Shown here: positions 45,588-54,764 of the stretch, piece after piece | How positions within the stretch are numbered: the first letter of the stretch is position 1 | Layout: each line of letters opens with the position of its first letter | Source: Caldifarciminota bacterium | GTDB taxonomy: Bacteria > Hydrothermota > Tepidihabitantia > SM23-42 | Direction of reading: 5' to 3' | Length of the DNA stretch: 64,000 nucleotides | Assembly (NCBI GenBank): GCA_020343595.1 | Contig: CP070802.1 | Location: 366,643 to 430,642 of the forward strand | Translations under genes and position numbers: made by a program | The notes under the pieces: model-generated | Databases searched by the model: none | What the model saw: the letters and a program-made list of their open reading frames with translations, nothing else | What the model was told of the DNA's origin: nothing

Positions 45588-46532
45588 TTAGACCAGTAGT
45601 TGATATGTATCGCGCAGAAACCCACGGGCGGCAAAATTCTCCTTGAAACGTCCCAGCCCCCAGTTTGGTGTCATGTTGAGTGTGAAGGTGCCGAGGTCGA
45701 GGTACTTATAGCCCTGATTACGTCCCCAATTGATAACCTCGTAGAAGAGCAAGTTGACGGGGCGGTAGTTCTGGTATTTCGCGTCGTGGCTTATATAGAA
45801 GGCGAGTATCACCCTCGGATTGGTGACGAAAAGGATCATTCCACCAACCATTTTTCCCTTTATGAATGCGCCAAACAGCATGATATCCTTGGGAAAAAGC
45901 TTCTTCAATCTGTTCAATTCATCGAGCGAGTGGGTTGGTGTTACGTTGTGGCGCATCCCCAGATTGTGTTTTAAGATATCGTAGAAGTTGGCATAGTCAT
46001 CACTGAACATCACCTTTACGCCCTCTCTGATAGCTTTCTTAGTGGATCGTCTCGCATCACCGTGGAATGTCATCAGTGGTTCGGCAGCGTCAAGCGGGAT
46101 CACTGCGGTCACGTCCCTCTTCAGGTAGCTAAAATGATTTTTCATCAAGGCAAACTCGATATACTGGTTTGGCTTATGGTAGTAGATGAGCGGCGGCTGC
46201 GTTAGGATGATCTTCTGAAAACCATGCGTCTTGAAGTACGCAGCGACATGTTCGACCATGAGATAGATCGTGTGAATGCCGAGGTTTTCCTTGAGCACGA
46301 AACCTCCGTAGGATGCTCCTTGATGAGAGATTATCGTAGTATCTTTTTCAACGGCAGGAAAGAGGGCGATGATATTGCTGCGCTCGGATATTATCAGGTG
46401 GTGGTTTTTAAAGCGGCTTGCAGGGTGGTAGTCGAGGAAGTCCTGGCGGTGAAAGATGGTGCCGTTATTTGCCTTCGCTACGAAATCCTCCCACCGCCTT
46501 CGGTCTCGCTCAGAGTACTTGGTAATATCCAT
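45588..46532 (-). CDS. FemAB-like / GNAT-fold acyltransferase
   Basis: The 314-residue protein resembles FemAB-related aminoacyl- or acetyltransferases. DFLDYHPASRFKNHHLII and HQGASYGGFVLKE lie in the N-terminal GNAT repeat. GMRHNVTPTHSLDELNRL, GGMILFVTNP and the C-terminal YLDLGTFTLNM with FKENFAARG lie in the second repeat. Such proteins modify peptidoglycan stem peptides or exopolysaccharide in some bacteria. The ATG lies 9 bases after a -10 box with no ribosome binding site. Confidence 0.82.
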   Translation of the reverse strand: MDITKYSERDRRRWEDFVAKANNGTIFHRQDFLDYHPASRFKNHHLIISERSNIIALFPAVEKDTTIISHQGASYGGFVLKENLGIHTIYLMVEHVAAYFKTHGFQKIILTQPPLIYYHKPNQYIEFALMKNHFSYLKRDVTAVIPLDAAEPLMTFHGDARRSTKKAIREGVKVMFSDDYANFYDILKHNLGMRHNVTPTHSLDELNRLKKLFPKDIMLFGAFIKGKMVGGMILFVTNPRVILAFYISHDAKYQNYRPVNLLFYEVINWGRNQGYKYLDLGTFTLNMTPNWGLGRFKENFAARGFLRDTYQLLV

Positions 46533-46541
46533 TTAATTGTG

Positions 46542-46569
46542 AGTATAACAATGGGAGTGCAAAAGTCAA
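46542..46569 (-). promoter_or_regulatory. Promoter of the FemAB-like gene (and probably hypE)
   Basis: On the minus strand, TTGACT (46564-46569), a 16-base spacer and TATACT (46542-46547). Confidence 0.75.
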
Positions 46570-46725
46570 TGATGGTTTAAGGGTATTCCCCTCGATAATC
46601 GTAAGACTTGATTTCTGTCGTGCCGGTCATTATAATTGCGACAATAATCCATCCCATATGCTCAATAATAATTCACGTTCCGCCACCATTTTTCATCTCA
46701 TCAGAGGTGAGAAGAAAGAGCTTTT

Positions 46726-47808
46726 GTGAAGAAGCGTTATATCTTCCTCGATATGCTCAGGGCTCTGGCCGTTGCCGAGATGATCCACGGCCACAGTCTC
46801 GACGGATTGTTGCAAAATACGCTACGTAGCACTTCCTTCTTTGTTAACTGGACGCACGTAAGGGGCTATACAGCGCCTGTCTTTCTGTTCGCTGCGGGGT
46901 TTGCTTTTGCCCTAGCCACTCTGCCCAGAAGTCACGTCTACTCGCAGTTCTCCAGGACTCTGCTCACTAGACTGCGTCGGTTGTTCTTTATAGTACTGCT
47001 TGGATATCTGATGTATCTACCGTTTTTTTCGCTACGAAAAACAATTTTGTCGGTGGGAACATCCGGATGGGATAATTTTTTGAGAGTTGATATTCTGCGA
47101 TGTATCGGGGTCTCGGCTCTTTTTCTACAATTCTGGTTTCTGCTGAAGCCGAAGCATGTGATTACATGGATAACAATCGGAGCAATAACCGTTGCGCTGC
47201 CCATTTTGACGCCCGTAATCAGACAGAGCGAATTCGTTCAGAGTCTGCCTGCTTTCATCGAATACTACTTTGTGGACTCGCGGTTTCCGCTATTCTATTA
47301 TACATCATTTCTCTTCGCCGGGTTCTTAATGGGATTGTCGTATACCAAGCTACGTAATAATTGGTGGATATATTCAACAGCGACTGCAGCTCTACTCATT
47401 ATTTCCGGGCTCGTAGCAAAGTCGTCAGGGGGTTTGGCTGCATTAAGCGCTTTTGTCGTTAAGTGCGGCATCATAATATTGCTGACAGTCATGCTCGAAA
47501 GGGGAGAGAATTTATGGGAACGTTTGCCCCTCGTTGCGCAATATTTCGGTAAGGAATCACTAGTCGTCTATGTAGTGCACTTGATGATCATTTACGGCTC
47601 GGTAGCCAACACGGGGCTGGTATCATACTGGGGAAGGACGCTCTCTTATGCTGAGGTGTACTTGTTCATCCTCTGGTTATTTGCCGCGATGGTGCTTCTT
47701 GCCTATCTCTGGCACAGGCTGAAGATTGAGCACATGCCGGTCGCGCGCTGGGTGAAAAATACCGTGTATTGGTCATTTCTTTTAATCTTCTTGGTAAGAC
47801 CATATTAG
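46726..47808 (+). CDS. Multi-pass membrane acyltransferase-like protein (DUF1624/HGSNAT-type)
   Basis: This 360-residue protein has about ten hydrophobic segments. The N-terminal YIFLDMLRALAVAEMIHGHS carries the conserved His of heparan-alpha-glucosaminide N-acetyltransferase-like and acyltransferase-3-like proteins, and APVFLFAAGFAFALA is a further match. FGKESLVVYVVHLMIIYG near the end is also typical. It starts at GTG. It may acylate a cell-surface glycan; substrate unknown. Confidence 0.78.
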   Translation: MKKRYIFLDMLRALAVAEMIHGHSLDGLLQNTLRSTSFFVNWTHVRGYTAPVFLFAAGFAFALATLPRSHVYSQFSRTLLTRLRRLFFIVLLGYLMYLPFFSLRKTILSVGTSGWDNFLRVDILRCIGVSALFLQFWFLLKPKHVITWITIGAITVALPILTPVIRQSEFVQSLPAFIEYYFVDSRFPLFYYTSFLFAGFLMGLSYTKLRNNWWIYSTATAALLIISGLVAKSSGGLAALSAFVVKCGIIILLTVMLERGENLWERLPLVAQYFGKESLVVYVVHLMIIYGSVANTGLVSYWGRTLSYAEVYLFILWLFAAMVLLAYLWHRLKIEHMPVARWVKNTVYWSFLLIFLVRPY

Positions 47809-47879
47809 ATGAAAGTCTTGAAATCATGGCGCTTTATCAGTATTTTGGCAGCATCTTGTGATTCGTTGTTGATTCCCCC

Positions 47880-47907
47880 TTGACAAACGGCGTCTTTTTG
47901 TTATGAT
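47880..47907 (+). promoter_or_regulatory. Promoter of the marR-hdr-flx operon
   Basis: TTGACA (47880-47885), a 16-base spacer and TATGAT (47902-47907). It is followed immediately by two palindromes, consistent with repression. Confidence 0.8.
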
Positions 47908-47911
47908 ATAG

Positions 47912-47940
47912 TTGCTAATAGCAATAATTGTTAGTGGCAA
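47912..47940. promoter_or_regulatory. Putative double MarR operator
   Basis: TTGCTAATAGCAA (47912-47924) is a perfect palindrome about a central base. A second, imperfect copy TTGTTAGTGGCAA (47928-47940) begins 16 bases later. Both lie between the -10 box and the marR start, where a bound repressor would block transcription. Confidence 0.7.
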
Positions 47941-47955
47941 TAAAATCAAGGAGAT

Positions 47956-48366
47956 ATGAGCAAGAAACTATTTGAGTTGATCGTTATGCTGATGAAGAAA
48001 TGCCAGCTGACAGAAACCAGGATCAGAAACGAATTTGGTCTCTCGGTAGCCGAATATAACGCGCTCCTGACGATTGGACGCGACGAGAAGATGTTGTGTA
48101 ACGCGTTTTCGGAGAAGATGGGTATTTCCGCATCCAGGGGCAGCCGGATAATCGACCGGCTAACAAAAAAGGGATTTGTTAAAGGTGAAGCAGTTCCTGA
48201 TGACCGCAGGATTCTCAAGATTTCGATGACCGATAAGGGTATTGAGTTGAAGGGCCTTATCAATAAGAAGATGGAAGAGTGTGAAAACAACATATTAGGC
48301 AAGTTATCAAAGCAGCAGCGTGAGGATGTGCGCGGCGCACTCGAGATGCTGTCGGAGATAATGTAG
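47956..48366 (+). CDS. MarR-family transcriptional regulator
   Basis: The 136-residue winged-helix protein shows the family layout: LSVAEYNALLTIGRDE, AFSEKMGISASRGSRIIDRLTKKGFV as the helix-turn-helix, and the wing VPDDRRILKISMTDKG. It follows AAGGAG. It likely represses its own operon through the two palindromes at its promoter and responds to a small ligand or redox state; only one Cys cluster region (residues 17 and 51 area) is visible, so redox sensing is unproven. Confidence 0.92.
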   Translation: MSKKLFELIVMLMKKCQLTETRIRNEFGLSVAEYNALLTIGRDEKMLCNAFSEKMGISASRGSRIIDRLTKKGFVKGEAVPDDRRILKISMTDKGIELKGLINKKMEECENNILGKLSKQQREDVRGALEMLSEIM

Positions 48367-48380
48367 TCGAAAGGAAGTAT

Positions 48381-48860
48381 ATGAAGGGAAGAGAAATTGC
48401 CGAAGCAACAGTAGTCAATTATGCGCAGATGTTTGATCTCTCGCTCACCAAGGAGAAGATGATGGACATGATGCCCGGTCTGCTGTTGTTTCTTGCCCGG
48501 CGGCCTGAAATGGTCACACCGGCCTTGGAGAGGATGCTTCCGATGATGGAACAGATGAATATCGAAGTCAACCACGATTTGCTGATCGAGATGATGCCAT
48601 CTGTGGTGAAAGCAGTGAATATGGAGCCGGGGATAGGTGGCGACATCTTCAAGAGAATGGTCCCCATGATGGATGCGTTCAAACTCAAAATGAATTTCTA
48701 TGTGATGAAGAATGTCATGGGGATGATGATGTTGATGATGTTGCGCCATCCGACGACGATCCCCGGTATGATGAAGGTAATGCCCAGGATGATGGATTTC
48801 AGTTTCTACACAGATTTAAGGAATAAGTTCAAAGGAGTATTCCATGCACGAAACAAATAA
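48381..48860 (+). CDS. Methionine-rich helical protein of unknown function
   Basis: This is a 159-residue protein with 30 Met residues (19%), many as MM or MMM. It is helical, with two similar segments (ALERMLPMMEQMNIEV and IFKRMVPMMDAFKLKM) and a hydrophobic segment KNVMGMMMLMMLRHP that is Met-rich rather than a plain membrane helix. No Cys is present. It lies between marR and hdrC and overlaps hdrC by 17 bases, so it is surely part of the operon. I do not recognise a family. Protein-protein packing or soft-metal binding are possible. Confidence 0.75.
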   Translation: MKGREIAEATVVNYAQMFDLSLTKEKMMDMMPGLLLFLARRPEMVTPALERMLPMMEQMNIEVNHDLLIEMMPSVVKAVNMEPGIGGDIFKRMVPMMDAFKLKMNFYVMKNVMGMMMLMMLRHPTTIPGMMKVMPRMMDFSFYTDLRNKFKGVFHARNK

Positions 48861-49542
48861 AGAATGGTTGCCCGGTTTCGACAAGAAATTTGCCGAACTC
48901 ACCCATCAGATGGTGAAGGATCTGGAAAAATGCCTTCAGTGCGGTAAGTGTACCGGGCAGTGCCCGGCCGCGAAGTTATCTTCATACAACCCGAGGGAGA
49001 TAATACGCGATCTGCGCATGGGAAACGTGGAAAAAGTGATCAGCAGCCATGAATTATGGTTGTGTTTCTTCTGCAGTGGTTGCTATGCAGTGTGCCCGCG
49101 TGATATAAATTTTCCGTTCGCGGTTTCCATGCTGCGCTATGCTGCACTTGCGCAGGGATACGGTTGGGAAGAGGTGAAGAAGATCAAAGACCCGTATGCT
49201 CAGGATTACTACAGTACAGGGCTATCGGTTAATGTTAACGAAAGGAACCTCGGTGTCAGGAAAGAGATCGCGAAGAATTCAGGGACCGACGGTCGGATTG
49301 AGACGGTACGCAGGAAGATGGGTCTGCCGCCAAAGAGGCGGGTGTCTGAACGCGCGATGAGCGAGATCAAATTCATCGCCGATGCAACGGGAATGACCGA
49401 TCTGTTCAAGGAAATAAACAAGAAGAAGGCGAAGGAGAAGAAATGGAACTACGGCAGCCCGGCTGATATGGTGAAGGTCAAGAAGGGAGCGAATCAGAAA
49501 TTCATCGACGTTGAGGATGAGGAAAAGGAAAAGATATGCTAA
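48844..49542 (+). CDS. hdrC: Heterodisulfide reductase subunit C-like iron-sulfur protein
   Basis: The 232-residue protein has two 4Fe-4S sites: CLQCGKCTGQCP near residue 27 and CFFCSGCYAVCP near 75. The basic, Lys-rich C-terminal region is longer than in methanogen HdrC. HdrC passes electrons between HdrA and HdrB. It is followed by hdrB with a strong AAGGAGG. Start ATG after AAAGGAG. Confidence 0.92.
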   Translation: MHETNKEWLPGFDKKFAELTHQMVKDLEKCLQCGKCTGQCPAAKLSSYNPREIIRDLRMGNVEKVISSHELWLCFFCSGCYAVCPRDINFPFAVSMLRYAALAQGYGWEEVKKIKDPYAQDYYSTGLSVNVNERNLGVRKEIAKNSGTDGRIETVRRKMGLPPKRRVSERAMSEIKFIADATGMTDLFKEINKKKAKEKKWNYGSPADMVKVKKGANQKFIDVEDEEKEKIC

Positions 49543-49555
49543 GGAGGATTTGAAG

Positions 49556-50509
49556 ATGCCACGCCAGGAAGTCCTAGAGAAAACAAAGTTGTCGGACAGG
49601 ATGTTTCTATTCAAACCGTGTGTTGGGAGCAACAAATACCCCGGGTTGATCACTGCGTCGATCGAATTCTGCCGCAAACTCGGTATCGAACTCGTGACGA
49701 GCGATGATCAGACCTGTTGCGGAGGGTTCTTAACATTCACCAATGTCGCCCAGCCAACCAGCACCATGCCCGCAGTCGCGCGCAATATTGCGGTTGCCGA
49801 AGAGATGGGGTTGGATATTCTCACCCTGTGCAACGGTTGTCACACGTTCCTGACCGAATTTTCGCATTTTATGAACGACCGCCCGCCGGTGAAGAACGTG
49901 GTCAATGTTATCTTATCAATGATCGGTCGCGAGTACAAGGGCAGCCAGGATATATACCATTCGCTGGAAATAATCTACAAGCTCAAGGAGAGGATCAGGG
50001 CAAACGTGACCCGGTCGCTCAGCGCGATGAGATTCGCGACTCATTATGGATGTCATTACTTGAACGGCTTTAAGAAGACCGCCCTCGACGATCCTCATAT
50101 GCCGACGATCATGGAAGAGTTGATCGAGGCGATGGGTGGTGAGATCGCGGAGTACGGTGAGAACAGGACTTGCTGTGGTACAGGTTTGACACAGATCATC
50201 ATCAACAAGGAAGACCTGTCGCTGCCGCATACCAAGATGAAGCTGGACAATCTGAACGCTGCAGAACCGGATGCCGTGGTTGTCGTCTGCCCGTACTGCC
50301 TTGCTCAGGTAGACAGGATGCAGCAGAAACTTAATTACCGCGGGTCCGGCAAGTACCGGGTGCCGGTCATCCATCTGGTTCAACTGGTGGCCTTGGCACT
50401 GGGAGTCGATATGGTGAAACTTGGATTCGAGGCGCATGCGATCAGCTTCAAGAATTTCTTGAAGAAATTCGATTCGATCCATTCAAAAGCGGGGGTGCAT
50501 GATGGCTAA
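49556..50509 (+). CDS. hdrB: Heterodisulfide reductase subunit B-like protein (two CCG domains)
   Basis: The 317-residue protein has both non-cubane cluster motifs. The first uses Cys near residue 23, TCCGGF and CNGC; the second uses the GCHYLNG Cys, TCCGTG and CPYC. In methanogens these clusters reduce the CoM-CoB heterodisulfide; in bacteria a comparable thiol or disulfide partner is expected. The ATG at 49556 is chosen because AAGGAGG (49541-49547) precedes it by 8 bases; an in-frame codon 45 bases upstream is in hdrC. Confidence 0.93.
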   Translation: MPRQEVLEKTKLSDRMFLFKPCVGSNKYPGLITASIEFCRKLGIELVTSDDQTCCGGFLTFTNVAQPTSTMPAVARNIAVAEEMGLDILTLCNGCHTFLTEFSHFMNDRPPVKNVVNVILSMIGREYKGSQDIYHSLEIIYKLKERIRANVTRSLSAMRFATHYGCHYLNGFKKTALDDPHMPTIMEELIEAMGGEIAEYGENRTCCGTGLTQIIINKEDLSLPHTKMKLDNLNAAEPDAVVVVCPYCLAQVDRMQQKLNYRGSGKYRVPVIHLVQLVALALGVDMVKLGFEAHAISFKNFLKKFDSIHSKAGVHDG

Positions 50510-52460
50510 GGTCGGTGTATTCGTATGTCACTGCGGAGTGAACATCGCGGCCAAGGTTGATGTAAAGAAGGTCGTCGATACGCTGAAAGACATGCCCGAA
50601 GTCGGCTTTGCTGAGGAATACAAATTCATGTGCTCATCGCCCGGCCAGGAGCTGATCAGAAAAGCGATCAAGGATAATAGCATTAACCGTGTGGTCGTTG
50701 CCGCGTGCTCACCGCGCATGCATCTTCCAACTTTCCAGAAGGCACTGGCAAGCGAGGGATTGAACCCGTATCTTGTCTCCATGGCGAATATCCGTGAGCA
50801 GTGCAGTTGGGTGACCGATGACCCGGATGAGGCTACGCAGAAAGCGATCGATCTCGTAGCGCGCCAGATAAAACGTGTAGTGCACCAGGATCCCCTTGAT
50901 GATATCTACGTACCCATGACCAAGACTGCTATCGTCATTGGTGGTGGTATTGCTGGTATCCAGGCTGCACTCGATATCGCCGACGGCAACCGTAAGGTCA
51001 TCCTTTTGGAAAAAAGCCCGAGTATCGGCGGTCGTATGGCACAACTTGACGAAACATTTCCAACCCTGGACTGCAGCCAGTGTATCCTGACGCCGAAGAT
51101 GGTTGAGGCGGCACAGCATCCGAACATTGAGATCCGTGTCAACTCAGAAGTAAAGAAGGTTGATGGTTATGTTGGGAACTTCGAAGTAACCATCGAAAAG
51201 AAAGCTACTTATGTCGACGCGCAGAAGTGTATTGGCTGTGGTATTTGCCAGGAGAAATGCCCGGTCAAGATCGTGCCGGACGAGTTCAATGCCGGACTGA
51301 ACACACGCGCCGCCATTGCCATTCCATTCCCTCAGGCAGTACCGGCGATCCCGGTCATTGACCCGGAGTATTGCCGGAAAATCAAAGAAGACAAATGCGG
51401 TGTCTGTGCAAAGATATGCCCGGCCGAGGCAATCGTCTTCGATGATGCACCCAAGCAGGAGACGGTCAGTGTTGGTGCCATTATCGTTGCCACGGGCTAT
51501 AAGGAAATGGACCCGGCAGTATACACGGAATACGGCGGCAAGAAATACCCCGATGTCATCACCGGAATGCAGTTTGAACGCCTGGTTTCATCGACCGGCC
51601 CGACCGGTGGTGAGCTGAAGAGGCCGAGCGACGGTGTGATACCGAAGACCGTCGTTTTCGTTCAGTGTGTCGGGAGCCGTGATGAATCTAAAGCGCATGC
51701 CTATTGTAGTGGGATCTGCTGCATGTACACGGCCAAACACACAATGCTTTACAAGCACCACGTGCCGGACGGCCAGGGATATGTGAGTTACATCGACGTT
51801 CGTGCGCCGGGGAAGACCTACGAAGAGTTCGTGAGAAGGGCGATCGAAGAGGAAGGTGTCAGATATCTACGCGGCCGCGTGGCAAAGATTCGCCGGCTGC
51901 AGAACGGGAAGTATCGTGTCTACACAGAAGACACCCTTGTCGGGAGGGCCGTGCACGTCGACGCGGACATGGTCGTGCTTGCGAGCGCGGTAGAACCCCA
52001 GAAAGATGCAGTAGACCTGGCTCAGATGCTTGGGATCGCTTACGATGCGGACGGCTTCTACACGGAAGCACATCCAAAATTGAAGCCGATCGAGACTGCC
52101 AGTGCTGGCATTTTTCTCGCCGGTGCCTGTCAGGGGCCCAAGGATATACCGACGAGCGTGCAGCAGGGCAGTGCGGCCGCCAGCAAGGTTCTTGCTTTGT
52201 TCGCAAGAGACACAATGGTCAAATCACCGCAGATCGCCACTGTAGATCCGACTGCTTGTACCGGTTGTTTAACATGCTCGTATGTTTGTCACTACTCTGC
52301 GATCGAGGAAAAGGAATTTGGTAAGCATCGGGTTGCCGAGATCATACCTGGTAAATGTCAGGGTTGCGGTGCATGTGTAGCAACGTGTAAGGGGAAGGCG
52401 ATCACACTGGCTGGTTTCAGCGACGATGAAATCTATGAGGAGATCGTATCATGCAAATAG
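50502..52460 (+). CDS. hdrA: Heterodisulfide reductase subunit A-like flavoprotein
   Basis: The 652-residue protein has an N-terminal domain (GVFVCHCGVNIAAKVDVK, MCSSPGQELI) and then the FAD-binding site GGGIAGIQAALDIADG with EKSPSIGGRMAQLDETFP. The C-DCSQC-ILTP region is present. Two internal ferredoxin motifs lie near 245 and 295 (CIGCGICQEKCP; CGVCAKICP) and two more at the C-terminus (CTGCLTCSYVC; CQGCGACVATCKG). HdrA flavin is the bifurcation site in methanogens. Two adjacent ATGs occur at 50499 and 50502. It overlaps hdrB by 8 bases. Confidence 0.94.
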   Translation: MAKVGVFVCHCGVNIAAKVDVKKVVDTLKDMPEVGFAEEYKFMCSSPGQELIRKAIKDNSINRVVVAACSPRMHLPTFQKALASEGLNPYLVSMANIREQCSWVTDDPDEATQKAIDLVARQIKRVVHQDPLDDIYVPMTKTAIVIGGGIAGIQAALDIADGNRKVILLEKSPSIGGRMAQLDETFPTLDCSQCILTPKMVEAAQHPNIEIRVNSEVKKVDGYVGNFEVTIEKKATYVDAQKCIGCGICQEKCPVKIVPDEFNAGLNTRAAIAIPFPQAVPAIPVIDPEYCRKIKEDKCGVCAKICPAEAIVFDDAPKQETVSVGAIIVATGYKEMDPAVYTEYGGKKYPDVITGMQFERLVSSTGPTGGELKRPSDGVIPKTVVFVQCVGSRDESKAHAYCSGICCMYTAKHTMLYKHHVPDGQGYVSYIDVRAPGKTYEEFVRRAIEEEGVRYLRGRVAKIRRLQNGKYRVYTEDTLVGRAVHVDADMVVLASAVEPQKDAVDLAQMLGIAYDADGFYTEAHPKLKPIETASAGIFLAGACQGPKDIPTSVQQGSAAASKVLALFARDTMVKSPQIATVDPTACTGCLTCSYVCHYSAIEEKEFGKHRVAEIIPGKCQGCGACVATCKGKAITLAGFSDDEIYEEIVSCK

Positions 52461-52885
52461 AGAAAGAGCCAAGAATTCTGGCAATCCTCTGTAAGTGGTG
52501 CAGCTACGCAGGAGCAGACCTGGCAGGTACAAGCCGGTTCAACTACCCGGCAAATGTCAGAATCGTACAGGTTCCGTGCTCAGGCAGGGTCGATCCGATA
52601 ATGATATTCAAGGCGTTTGTTGAAGGCTACGACGGCGTTATGGTGAGTGGTTGCCATCCAGGCGACTGCCACTATGGCACAGGGAATTACCACGCGCGGC
52701 GCAGGATTGCGGTTGCGCGCCGTTTGCTTGAATTTGTGGGCGTACATCCTGACCGAATGCACTTTACCTGGATCTCAGCGGCCGAGGGCAAGAAGTTCGC
52801 CGAGGTGTGTTCTGAGTTCACGGATAAATTGCGACATCTTTCAGGAACGGAAAAAACACTTGCACGGAAGGAGCTCGCGACATGA
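52451..52885 (+). CDS. flxD: FlxD / MvhD-like electron transfer protein
   Basis: This is a 144-residue protein of the FrhD/MvhD family. The LCKWCSYAGADLAGTSR and VPCSGRVDPIMIFKAF segments carry the 2Fe-2S Cys residues, and GCHPGDCHYGTGNYHARRR is diagnostic. It links HdrA to its electron-donating module. It overlaps hdrA by 10 bases and flxC by 4. In Desulfovibrio-type operons this position is FlxD. Confidence 0.93.
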   Translation: MQIEKEPRILAILCKWCSYAGADLAGTSRFNYPANVRIVQVPCSGRVDPIMIFKAFVEGYDGVMVSGCHPGDCHYGTGNYHARRRIAVARRLLEFVGVHPDRMHFTWISAAEGKKFAEVCSEFTDKLRHLSGTEKTLARKELAT

Positions 52886-53727
52886 AGGCAATGAGAAAGA
52901 AAATCAAGGAGCTCTTCGCGAACGGCGACGTCGATGTAGTACTCGGATATCGCGAGGATCCGGCAAGCGGTGAGGTAAAAGCATCGGTCTTTAAGAAGGA
53001 TGAAATGCTCGAAGATATGGTCTTCGATGAAAGATGCGTGCAAAATCTTGTTAATTATCTACCGACGCTTGTTGCACGATACAGTAAGGTCGGTATCGTA
53101 TTGAAGGGCTGCGACGGACGTTCGCTGGCCACCCAACTCGTCGAGCACCGCATAAACAAAAATCAGATTGTCGCGCTCGGTGTGGGGTGTGAGGGCGTGA
53201 AAGTAGGTGGTAAGGACGCGGATAAGTGTGAAGATTGCCCTACGAGCATGTCGCCGGTCACCGATCATGAGATCGGTGATAAGAAGCAGAAGAAAGACCC
53301 AGTATTCTCAAAGGTCGAAGAGATTGAAAAGATGTCACCGGCCGAGCGCTGGAAATTCTTTGCAGAATACTTTGAGAGATGTGAGCGCTGCTATGCCTGC
53401 CGGCAGATCTGCCCTTCCTGTTATTGCGAGATCTGCGTTGCCGACCAGCAGGAACCGAAGTGGATCGAGCCCTCGGCAAAACTCTCGGCGAATACCATGT
53501 GGCATTTGATCAGAGCATATCATCTGGCCGGACGCTGCGCGGATTGCGGAGAATGCGAGCGCGTCTGCCCCCAGGAGATTCCGATGAGACTTATGAATAA
53601 TGCACTGGAAAAAGCAGTTCACGAATTGTTCGGTGTCCGTCCCGGGATGGATCCCGAAGAACTGCCGCCGCTTGTCGTGTTGAGCAAGGAAGATCCGGAT
53701 ACGATCATGGGGGGTAAGCATGAGTAA
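52882..53727 (+). CDS. flxC: FlxC-like 4Fe-4S electron transfer protein
   Basis: The 281-residue protein has an N-terminal part like the CoF420 hydrogenase beta-subunit family (VGIVLKGCDGRSLATQLVEHR, VALGVGCEG) and two ferredoxin-type motifs in the C-terminal half (CERCYACRQICP with CYCEIC; CADCGECERVCP). By comparison with characterised Flx operons it passes electrons between the FAD/NADH subunit and FlxD. The ATG overlaps flxD (ATGA). Confidence 0.88.
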   Translation: MKAMRKKIKELFANGDVDVVLGYREDPASGEVKASVFKKDEMLEDMVFDERCVQNLVNYLPTLVARYSKVGIVLKGCDGRSLATQLVEHRINKNQIVALGVGCEGVKVGGKDADKCEDCPTSMSPVTDHEIGDKKQKKDPVFSKVEEIEKMSPAERWKFFAEYFERCERCYACRQICPSCYCEICVADQQEPKWIEPSAKLSANTMWHLIRAYHLAGRCADCGECERVCPQEIPMRLMNNALEKAVHELFGVRPGMDPEELPPLVVLSKEDPDTIMGGKHE

Positions 53728-54763
53728 ATGGCACAAATTAAAACGAACTGACCTGAAGGATTTTTTGTCCCGGCTTGCGGAAAAATGGGAGGTATGGGTG
53801 CCCTACCGTGTAGATGGAAAGTGGGAATTTGGCATTTATGCTCCGGACAGGGAAATGGATTTTCCGGAGAGTGTTATCCATGTTTCAATGAAGAACCTTT
53901 TCTTCCCCAAGCGGCGTCCCATAGCAAAATATGAAGAGGATAGCAAGTGGTCTATGCAACCGGTCGCTGCCGATGACAAGCCGCGCATAGTAATGGGTCT
54001 GCATCCGTGTGATGTCGCCGGTATCGAGTACATGGATAAGGTTTTCTTAAATTCTGAACACAAGGATGTGTTATACGAATCGGAGCGTAAGCGGACCGTG
54101 CTTGTCGGTATGCTCTGCAGCGAAATGGCAGATAATTGCCACTGCACAGACCGGGGTCTGACTCCGGATTCTGCCAGTGGTATGGATGTAGCATTTGCGA
54201 AGGTAGATGATTACTATTTGTTCAAAGGCATGACTGACAGAGGAAAAGAGATCATGCAATCCGAGTATCTGAAGGCTGTTGGTGATGCTCCGGAGAAACG
54301 AAAATGGCCCGCCGGCAAGTATGCCATCGCGTCGCCGGAAGAATTCATGGACATGTACGACGACAAGATATGGCATGAACTTTCGGACATATGTTTGACC
54401 TGTGGTATCTGTACCTATGCGTGCCCGACCTGCGTATGCTTTCTGGTGACCGATGAAAAGTTCAAGGGTAAGGGTGAACGAGTAACGGTGTGGGACAGTT
54501 GTCAATTGCAGTCTTATTCAAGAATGGCGGGCGGCCACAATACAAGGAAGACACCCGCGAGCAGGGTGCGTAACCGGACGCTTGATAAGTTCGCTTACAG
54601 TCATCTCAGGTATGGGCAGATCTCCTGCACTGGCTGCGGTCGTTGTGTCATGGTCTGTCCGTTGAAGAGGAGTTTTCCCCAGCTCGGCGCCCGACTATCA
54701 GAAAGAATACGAGATAAGAAAAAGAGCAAAGCCGGCACCGGTGCCCGGTCGAAGGAGGATTGA
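53720..54763 (+). CDS. flxB: FlxB-like (sulfhydrogenase beta-type) 4Fe-4S protein
   Basis: The 347-residue protein resembles HydB/HyhB subunits of soluble hydrogenases and FlxB. GLHPCDVAGIEYMDKVF and GMLCSEMADNCHCTDRG are typical of the N-terminal domain. Two 4Fe-4S motifs follow: CLTCGICTYACPTCVC near residue 224 and CTGCGRCVMVCP near 305. It relays electrons from the FAD/NADH subunit. It overlaps flxC by 8 bases. Confidence 0.9.
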   Translation: MSKWHKLKRTDLKDFLSRLAEKWEVWVPYRVDGKWEFGIYAPDREMDFPESVIHVSMKNLFFPKRRPIAKYEEDSKWSMQPVAADDKPRIVMGLHPCDVAGIEYMDKVFLNSEHKDVLYESERKRTVLVGMLCSEMADNCHCTDRGLTPDSASGMDVAFAKVDDYYLFKGMTDRGKEIMQSEYLKAVGDAPEKRKWPAGKYAIASPEEFMDMYDDKIWHELSDICLTCGICTYACPTCVCFLVTDEKFKGKGERVTVWDSCQLQSYSRMAGGHNTRKTPASRVRNRTLDKFAYSHLRYGQISCTGCGRCVMVCPLKRSFPQLGARLSERIRDKKKSKAGTGARSKED

Positions 54764-54764
54764 T

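Noticed and set aside
47946-48749. A 267-codon minus-strand frame rich in His over marR and the Met-rich gene
   Set aside because: Its His-rich translation is the reverse complement of repeated ATG codons in the Met-rich gene, it has no ribosome binding site and it matches nothing. The plus-strand genes have conserved motifs and start signals.
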